Source: Caballeronia sp. SL2Y3
GTDB lineage: Bacteria; Pseudomonadota; Gammaproteobacteria; Burkholderiales; Burkholderiaceae
Reading direction: 5' to 3'
Length of the DNA stretch: 64,000 bases
Assembly (NCBI RefSeq): GCF_022879575.1
Contig: NZ_CP084260.1
Span: 1,178,001 to 1,242,000, forward strand
This document shows positions 59,070 to 64,000 of this stretch, piece by piece. The position numbers and the translations under genes were made by a program. Position 1 is the first letter of the stretch. Each line of letters opens with the position of its first letter. A model generated the notes under the pieces. That model searched no databases, was not told the origin of the DNA, and worked only from the letters and a program-made list of their open reading frames with translations.

Positions 59070-59917
59070 CATTTCATCATGCGACGCCGGAACAGCCACG
59101 CACAGACGAAGAACGGCAGCACGGCATAAGCGGCCAGCACGCCCGCGTGCAGCGCGAAACCGTCGAGCGGGCGGCCGAGCATCGCGGGCCGAATCAGTTC
59201 GACGGCGTGCACGAGCGGCAGCGCCTGCGTCACATGCTGCGCGAGCGCGGGCAGTTGCGCGACCGGAAAGAAGACGCCGGAGAGCAGGAGCATCGGCGTG
59301 AGCGCGAGCGTCTGATAGAACATGAAGAAGTCGTAGCTCGGCGCGATGGCGGTGACGATCATCGCGGTGCTCGCGAAGGCCAGCCCGGTCAACACGATGA
59401 CCGGCAGCGCGAGCAGCATCGACGGAAAACTCGCGTAGCCGAGCGCGCCCGCGACCAGCATGATCGCGACGCCCGAGAGCACCGACTTGCTCGCGGCCCA
59501 GACCACTTCGCCGAGCACGATATCGCCGAGCGTGAGCGGCGTGTGCATGATCGCTTCCCACGTGCGCTGCACGTGCATGCGGGAGAAGCCGGAGTACATC
59601 GCTTCGAAGCTCGCGGACATCATCACGCTGGAGGCCACCGTGCCCGCGGCGAGAAACGCGATATACGACACGCCCTCGACGTGGCCGACCATCAGCCCGA
59701 GACCGAGCCCGAGGCCGAACAGATAGATCATCGGGTCGGCGAGGTTGCCGATCATCGAGGCGACCGCGAGCTTCTTCCAGACGAGATAATTGCGCCGCCA
59801 GACCGACATCCAGTGCGTGGCGTTCGCGGGCAGCGCGTTCGTCAACGGCGCGGCGTCGCGCGGGTGCGTCTCGCTGGGCTTTTTGCTTGCGACGCGCGGC
59901 TGATCGAAGGTTTCCAT
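59069..59917 (-). CDS. ABC-2 type permease, NodJ-like
   Basis: A 282-residue membrane protein with six hydrophobic segments of the NodJ type. [58 protein letters not shown] and [18 protein letters not shown] are family blocks. It forms an exporter with the ATPase gene upstream, separated by 5 bases. Substrate not evident; no nod genes are near, so lipo-oligosaccharide export is not implied. Confidence 0.85.
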   Translation of the reverse strand: METFDQPRVASKKPSETHPRDAAPLTNALPANATHWMSVWRRNYLVWKKLAVASMIGNLADPMIYLFGLGLGLGLMVGHVEGVSYIAFLAAGTVASSVMMSASFEAMYSGFSRMHVQRTWEAIMHTPLTLGDIVLGEVVWAASKSVLSGVAIMLVAGALGYASFPSMLLALPVIVLTGLAFASTAMIVTAIAPSYDFFMFYQTLALTPMLLLSGVFFPVAQLPALAQHVTQALPLVHAVELIRPAMLGRPLDGFALHAGVLAAYAVLPFFVCAWLFRRRMMK

Positions 59918-59922
59918 CGCGA

Positions 59923-60876
59923 TTAATCCACCATTTCGCGGCCGGTCAGCCGCAAGAAAACGTCTTCCAGATTCGCCGGTCGATGCAGATAACGCACGCC
60001 CTCGCGCCCCTTGACGCGCGCATGCACGGCTTGCGGATCGTCGACGTAGCAAAAGAGCGTCTCGCCGCTCACTTCCATGCGCTCGACGAGCGGTTGCAGT
60101 TCGGCGGCCAGCGCCTGCGGGTCCGGGCCGTAAATCTCGATCACGTCCGAGCCGATCACCGATGCGATCAGGTCGCGCGGACGGCCTTCGGCAATCTTCC
60201 GGCCTTCCTCGATCACGCAGACGCGGTCGCACAGGCGCTCGGCTTCTTCCATGAAATGCGTCGTGAGCAGCATGGTCTTGCCGCGCGCGAGCAGCGAGCG
60301 CAGACGCTCCCAGATCAAATGGCGCGCCTGCGGGTCGAGACCGGTCGTCGGTTCGTCCATGATCAGCACGTCGGGATCGTTGACGAGCGCGCGCGCCAGG
60401 GTCAGCCGCCGCTTCATGCCGCCGGACAATTCGCCGACGCGCGCATCGGCCTTATTTTCGAGCCGCGCGAATTCGAGCAGCGACGGCACGAGCGCGTCCA
60501 TGCGCGCGCCCGCGATGCCGTAGTAGCGGCCGAAGACGACGAGGTTCTCGCGTACGCTGAAGTCGGGATCGAGATTGTCGAACTGCGGCACGACGCCGAC
60601 GCGTTCGCGGGCGAAACGAGCGCGCGACGGCACCGGTTCGCCGACGAGCCGAATGTTTCCGTGATCGGGCGACGTCATGCCGAGCAGCATCCTGAGCGTC
60701 GTCGTCTTGCCCGCGCCGTTGGGACCGAGCAAGCCGAAGCATTCGCCGGGGCGCACGTCGAACGACAGGCCGTCGACGACGTTCTTCGCGCCGTAGCTTT
60801 TGATGACTTCGCTGAATTCGATGGCGGGCGCGCCGGCCGATTCGGGGGCGTGCTCGCGCGTGGTGCGCTGTGTCAT
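59923..60876 (-). CDS. ABC exporter ATPase, NodI-like
   Basis: A 317-residue ATPase. Walker [11 protein letters not shown], signature [12 protein letters not shown], Walker [16 protein letters not shown] and H-loop [12 protein letters not shown] are intact. The C-terminal domain matches NodI/DrrA types. It lies first in a two-gene operon with the NodJ-like permease. Confidence 0.88.
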   Translation of the reverse strand: MTQRTTREHAPESAGAPAIEFSEVIKSYGAKNVVDGLSFDVRPGECFGLLGPNGAGKTTTLRMLLGMTSPDHGNIRLVGEPVPSRARFARERVGVVPQFDNLDPDFSVRENLVVFGRYYGIAGARMDALVPSLLEFARLENKADARVGELSGGMKRRLTLARALVNDPDVLIMDEPTTGLDPQARHLIWERLRSLLARGKTMLLTTHFMEEAERLCDRVCVIEEGRKIAEGRPRDLIASVIGSDVIEIYGPDPQALAAELQPLVERMEVSGETLFCYVDDPQAVHARVKGREGVRYLHRPANLEDVFLRLTGREMVD

Positions 60877-61171
60877 GCGTTTCCTGCCGGGGAAAGTTCA
60901 GCGAGCTAGTGTAATCGAACGCACCGGCGCGGCGCTTGCGCGGGCAGAAGCGGTGCGCCGGGCGAATCGTGCGAGCATGCCGGAAGCCGCGGAGCCTTGT
61001 GCGACGGGCTTTAACGCAATCTGGCACGCGGCCAGCTAGTCTTCGCTCAACGTGGCGCGTGTTCGGCGCGCTCATGCCTGAAGTTAGCGTTTTCCATCGT
61101 TGCCACGTCTGGCGCGGCACAGGATCATGAAGTTACGCCGCAGTCAATCCGCGATGCGGCAGGGAGGCATC

Positions 61172-61681
61172 ATGACAAGCTACAGAAAGATTCTGCTGTG
61201 CTACGACGGTTCCAGAGAGGGCCGCAAGGCGCTGCGACAGGGCGCGAATCTCGCGCTCGACCTCAACGCGGAAACGCACGTGCTCGCGGTGGTCGACATG
61301 CGGTCGAGCATTGCGCAGAGCGCCGGATTGCTGACCGATATGGCCTGCGGGCGCTTCGAAGAAGCGGCGCGCGATATTCTGCAGGAAGGCGTCGAGTGGC
61401 TGCGCGAGCGCGGCTTGTCAGCGCAGGGGCATTTCGCGTTCGGCCATCCGATCGACGAAATCGCCGCGCTGGCCGACAGCCTAAAGGTCGATCTCGTCGT
61501 CGTCGGGCACCGCTGCCGGAGCGGGCTGGCACGTTGGTGGATGGGCGCGGGGAACACGCCTTTGCTCGATCGCGTGTCGTGCAGCATTCTGGTTGCCGTC
61601 TGTCAGGCAGGCGAATCGGCGGAAGCGGAAGATGCCGCTGCGTATGCCGCGAAGCCGGCGAAGGCCGAAGCGGGCGCGTGA
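61172..61681 (+). CDS. universal stress protein family
   Basis: A 169-residue UspA-fold protein. YRKILLCYDGSREGRKALRQ is the N-terminal block; VDLVVVGHRCRSGLARWWMG resembles the ATP-binding GxxGxxxxxxxG region, here altered; the end is Ala/Glu-rich. GGAGG 4-5 bases before ATG 61172. Cytoplasmic stress role by family. Confidence 0.85.
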   Translation: MTSYRKILLCYDGSREGRKALRQGANLALDLNAETHVLAVVDMRSSIAQSAGLLTDMACGRFEEAARDILQEGVEWLRERGLSAQGHFAFGHPIDEIAALADSLKVDLVVVGHRCRSGLARWWMGAGNTPLLDRVSCSILVAVCQAGESAEAEDAAAYAAKPAKAEAGA

Positions 61682-61705
61682 GCGTGGATGGTTGGAGAAG
61701 GCGCG

Positions 61706-62299
61706 TCAGCCGTTGAGGTCGACGGCGACGAGCTTCCAGGACACGAGGCCGCTGCGGTGAAAGATGGCGGAATAACGGGCATCGCCTGCGCCGTGCTGGT
61801 ACGTCACGACGAACGTGTTGATGCCGCGATAGCCGGCCGTCGTCTGCGGCGGTTGCGGAGCCGGCTCGGACGCACTCACGGAAGCGCTTGCAGGCGCGGA
61901 CGCATTGGCATCGGCCTGGCCCGCCGCAGGCGGACGTTCGCCGGGATTGCCGCGCGGCGGTATGCCGTTCAGGATGGCGGCGACTCCGTCCGGCGTCGCA
62001 TACGAATCCACGAGCGGGCCGACCAGCGCCGCGCCGATCATCGCGCCGATGATGGCGAGCGGGTTGCCGCTCTTCTGCACATCGATGCGCCGCGTGAGCA
62101 GCGCGGCGATCTGGTCCTTCAAGCTCGCGCGCAACGCCGGGAAATCGACGTATTCGTTGACCGTTTGGGCGTCTCGCGCGTCGGCTGCGCGCTTGACGCG
62201 GTCCAGCACGATATACGGCGACGCGTAGACGAAGCCGAGCGCCGCGACGAGCAATACGGCGGCGAGCGTGGCGACAACGAAACGAGCGGCGCGGGACAT
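61706..62299 (-). CDS. DUF2939 family protein
   Basis: A 197-residue protein with an N-terminal membrane anchor or signal (FVVATLAAVLLVAALGFVYA), SPYIVLDRVKRAADARDAQT, DFPALRASLKDQI and a C-terminal WKLVAVDL. These are DUF2939 features. Function unknown. Confidence 0.75.
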   Translation of the reverse strand: MSRAARFVVATLAAVLLVAALGFVYASPYIVLDRVKRAADARDAQTVNEYVDFPALRASLKDQIAALLTRRIDVQKSGNPLAIIGAMIGAALVGPLVDSYATPDGVAAILNGIPPRGNPGERPPAAGQADANASAPASASVSASEPAPQPPQTTAGYRGINTFVVTYQHGAGDARYSAIFHRSGLVSWKLVAVDLNG

Positions 62300-62379
62300 G
62301 CGACGGCGAAGCCTTCAGCAAAGGTCAATGCAGAATGGACCACGCCGACGCACGACAAATTCCCCGACCCGCCGCCAGT

Positions 62380-62718
62380 TCACGCCACCGTTCCGCCCGT
62401 GAGACCGGCGCGCTCCTCGTCGATGCAGCGGTCGATCATGCGCGACACTTCGCTGATCTTGCCGACCAGGATCAGCCGCGACTCGCTTCGATAGACGCGT
62501 ACGGGAGCACTCCGCGGCGGCTCCGCGTGGACCGTCTGCGTCAGCGACACGCGCGCGAACGCTGGCTGGCGAGACGGCAGCGCGGGCATGGAGTCGAAGA
62601 GATCCGGCGCAGCCTTGGCCCGCGAAGGCGCTGCGGCGCCGCAAGGAATCAACGCACGCAGATGACGCAGACGGCCGAACTGGCGAAAGGGCAGCAAACG
62701 GGCAAAACGTTCCATCAT
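62380..62718 (-). CDS. small conserved hypothetical protein
   Basis: A 112-residue protein (RLLPFRQFGRLRHLRALIPC, then VRVYRSESRLILVGKISEVS). GGAGAG precedes the double ATG (62718/62715). It lies 137 bases after lexA on the same strand. A LexA link is possible but unproven. Not recognised. Confidence 0.5.
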   Translation of the reverse strand: MMERFARLLPFRQFGRLRHLRALIPCGAAAPSRAKAAPDLFDSMPALPSRQPAFARVSLTQTVHAEPPRSAPVRVYRSESRLILVGKISEVSRMIDRCIDEERAGLTGGTVA

Positions 62719-62855
62719 GACTCTCCAGACGATAGGACGCACCCCGGCGTGCCGCGAGCGGCTGCCGTCCGTGCTTGATGTAATCGAAACGCGCCGCGTC
62801 GTGCGTGGCGTGAAAAGGCGCACAGCGACGCTTGAAAGCGCGCTGCCGCCGCTGA

Positions 62856-63524
62856 CTAGAACTCGCCCGAGCGGATCAGGCCCACTGCAATGCCTTCCAG
62901 CGCGAAGTCTCCGCTGCCGGACCGCACGAAAATGTTCTCGTAGTCCGGGTTCTCCGCGATGAGCTCGACGCCGTCCGGGCGGCGCTTCCAACGCTTCACC
63001 GTGACGTCGTCGCCGAGCCGCGCAACGACGATTTGTCCGTCCTTCGCCTCGGTGCGTTTTTGAACGGCGAGCAGGTCGCCGTCCAGGATGCCGGCGTCGC
63101 GCATCGACAAGCCGCGCACTTTCAGCAGGTAGTCGGGCTTGCTCGAGAACAGCGCGGGATCGCACGCGTAATGCTGCGAAATATGCTCCTGCGCGAGGAT
63201 GGGACTGCCCGCCGCCACGCGGCCCACGAGCGGCAGCGAGAGCTGCATGATGCTCGCGTGCGGCAAGGTGAACTGGTGCGGAACGTCTTCTGAACGGCCT
63301 GCGTCGCCAATCAGCCGGATGCCGCGCGACGAACCCGCCGCCAGTTCGATGACGCCCTTGCGCGCCAGTGCCCGCAGATGCTCTTCCGCAGAGTTCGCGG
63401 AGCTAAAGCCGAGCTCCGCCGCAATCTCCGCGCGCGTCGGCGGGAAACCTGTGCGCTCGATTGCGCGCTGGAGCAGTTCGAAGACCTGCTGCTGACGCGC
63501 GGTAAGTTTTGAGGTTCTGGTCAC
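62856..63524 (-). CDS. lexA: LexA repressor
   Basis: A 222-residue SOS repressor. The HTH is in [20 protein letters not shown] (about 25-45). The self-cleavage bond is Ala105-Gly106 in GRVAAGSP. The catalytic Ser140 is in RGLSMRDAG and Lys177 in [11 protein letters not shown] 63524 was chosen because it leaves the two SOS boxes upstream; an earlier TTG at 63557 would lie inside a box. It should repress itself through these boxes. Confidence 0.94.
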   Translation of the reverse strand: MTRTSKLTARQQQVFELLQRAIERTGFPPTRAEIAAELGFSSANSAEEHLRALARKGVIELAAGSSRGIRLIGDAGRSEDVPHQFTLPHASIMQLSLPLVGRVAAGSPILAQEHISQHYACDPALFSSKPDYLLKVRGLSMRDAGILDGDLLAVQKRTEAKDGQIVVARLGDDVTVKRWKRRPDGVELIAENPDYENIFVRSGSGDFALEGIAVGLIRSGEF

Positions 63525-63544
63525 TGGCTCGGGCCTCTCGTGCA

Positions 63545-63580
63545 CTGTATGGATCAACAGATGACTGTATTTTTATACAG
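63545..63580 (-). promoter_or_regulatory. two tandem LexA boxes upstream of lexA
   Basis: CTGTATGGATCAACAG (63545-63560) and CTGTATTTTTATACAG (63565-63580), each CTGT-N8-ACAG, 20 bases apart start to start. The second is nearly the full consensus. They lie 21-56 bases before the lexA start and would give autoregulation. They may also affect the divergent gene. Confidence 0.88.
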
Positions 63581-63772
63581 TATTCCGCGCTTTTCAAGCA
63601 TTACTTTAAGTTCCGCGCGAAACCGCAACACGGGCCGACGTGCGACCCCACACGAGCGCGCTCCTCAGGCTTTAGCAGGTTTGGATATAAAAGACTGAAA
63701 AACGATTATTTCTGTTCATATAGGCCCGCCGATAGACTGATTCCGTCAATTGGATAAGACGGAGAACGGGGA

Positions 63773-64000
63773 ATGCAAAGCACGAAAGCGGGATTGGGGA
63801 CCAAAGCACGCAAAGCGTTGACCGCGCTCGCGCTGACGGCGGCGGGCATCGGCGCGATTGTCGCGACGAGCACGCAAGCACACGCGCAGACGTCGTTTTT
63901 GAACGTGTCGTACGACCCGACACGCGAGCTGTATCAGGACTTCAATCAGGCATTCGCCAAGAAGTGGAAGGCCGAAACCGGCGAGACCGTCACGTTCAAG
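63773..64000 (+). CDS. sbp: sulfate/thiosulfate-binding protein, 5' part
   Basis: The first 76 codons are present; the gene continues past the window. It has a signal peptide to about residue 39 (AHAQ) and then [20 protein letters not shown], a signature of sulfate ABC transporter periplasmic proteins (Sbp/CysP). GGAGAACGGGGA precedes ATG 63773. Sulfate uptake is its likely job. Confidence 0.85.
   Translation, partial: MQSTKAGLGTKARKALTALALTAAGIGAIVATSTQAHAQTSFLNVSYDPTRELYQDFNQAFAKKWKAETGETVTFK

Noticed and set aside
59069..60876. Nodulation factor export genes
   Set aside because: NodIJ-like exporters are common outside rhizobia; no nodABC genes are nearby.

Overview
The window is high-GC proteobacterial chromosome. 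Gene content points to the Burkholderiaceae, most likely a Paraburkholderia/Caballeronia-type genome: a DUF1992-tadA-ldcA block, a UPF0303 protein, dodecin, a NodIJ-type exporter, an NAD-type short 6-phosphogluconate dehydrogenase, and several small proteins that look lineage-specific. This assignment rests on overall resemblance; no search was run. There is no CRISPR array, rRNA, complete insertion sequence or prophage. Two tRNAs are present: initiator tRNA-Met and tRNA-His.

Layout. 0.1-1.7 kb: a HipBA-type toxin-antitoxin pair with a perfect inverted repeat just before its start. 1.9-8.4 kb: thpR, then a complete ddpXABCDF-like operon for D-Ala-D-Ala dipeptide uptake and hydrolysis. 8.6-10.5 kb: DUF1992, tadA and ldcA with overlapping starts and stops. 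10.8-22.0 kb: a purine-degradation block. It holds a GntR regulator, an NCS1 permease, an Asp/Glu/hydantoin-type racemase, puuE, uraD, alc and allA. After ltaE come the convergent uraH-puuD pair and an 8-oxoguanine/guanine-type deaminase. Together these genes take urate through 5-hydroxyisourate, OHCU, allantoin and allantoate to ureidoglycolate and glyoxylate. 22.3-28.5 kb: a LysR regulator divergent from a four-gene BMP-type purine-nucleoside ABC importer, so nucleoside uptake sits beside purine catabolism.

28.6-30.8 kb: a more AT-rich islet with a PAAR-domain protein carrying a C-terminal extension, an M35-like (HExxH) metallopeptidase and an exported OmpA-like protein. It also has two small coupled reading frames that look like remnants. 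It reads as an orphan type VI secretion effector module, and I consider it the most interesting part of the window. 30.8-39.3 kb: dodecin, mscL, a DUF2252 protein, glgX, a 39-residue membrane microprotein, a TPR/Gly-rich membrane protein, a PspA family protein and a ribbon-helix-helix-like protein.

39.9-43.8 kb: a class A penicillin-binding protein with a GRN-repeat cytoplasmic tail, then an opposing copper cluster (DUF2946, copC, PCuAC). 44-52.6 kb: the tRNAs, dusA, a TetR regulator beside a 3-hydroxyisobutyryl-CoA hydrolase family gene, and many small conserved hypothetical genes. 52.9-61.7 kb: an MFS exporter, tas, the tkt-gnd pair, a NodIJ-type ABC exporter and a universal stress protein. 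61.7-64 kb: a DUF2939 protein, a hypothetical, lexA with two tandem SOS boxes, and the 5' part of a sulfate-binding protein gene that runs off the window.

Most genes are ordinary housekeeping or metabolic genes. The observations beyond routine annotation are the type VI islet, the decayed tandem copies of the deaminase 3' end, twin palindromes upstream of gntR, the tandem LexA boxes, the GRN minisatellite in the PBP gene, and the repeat-rich gap near 52.7 kb.
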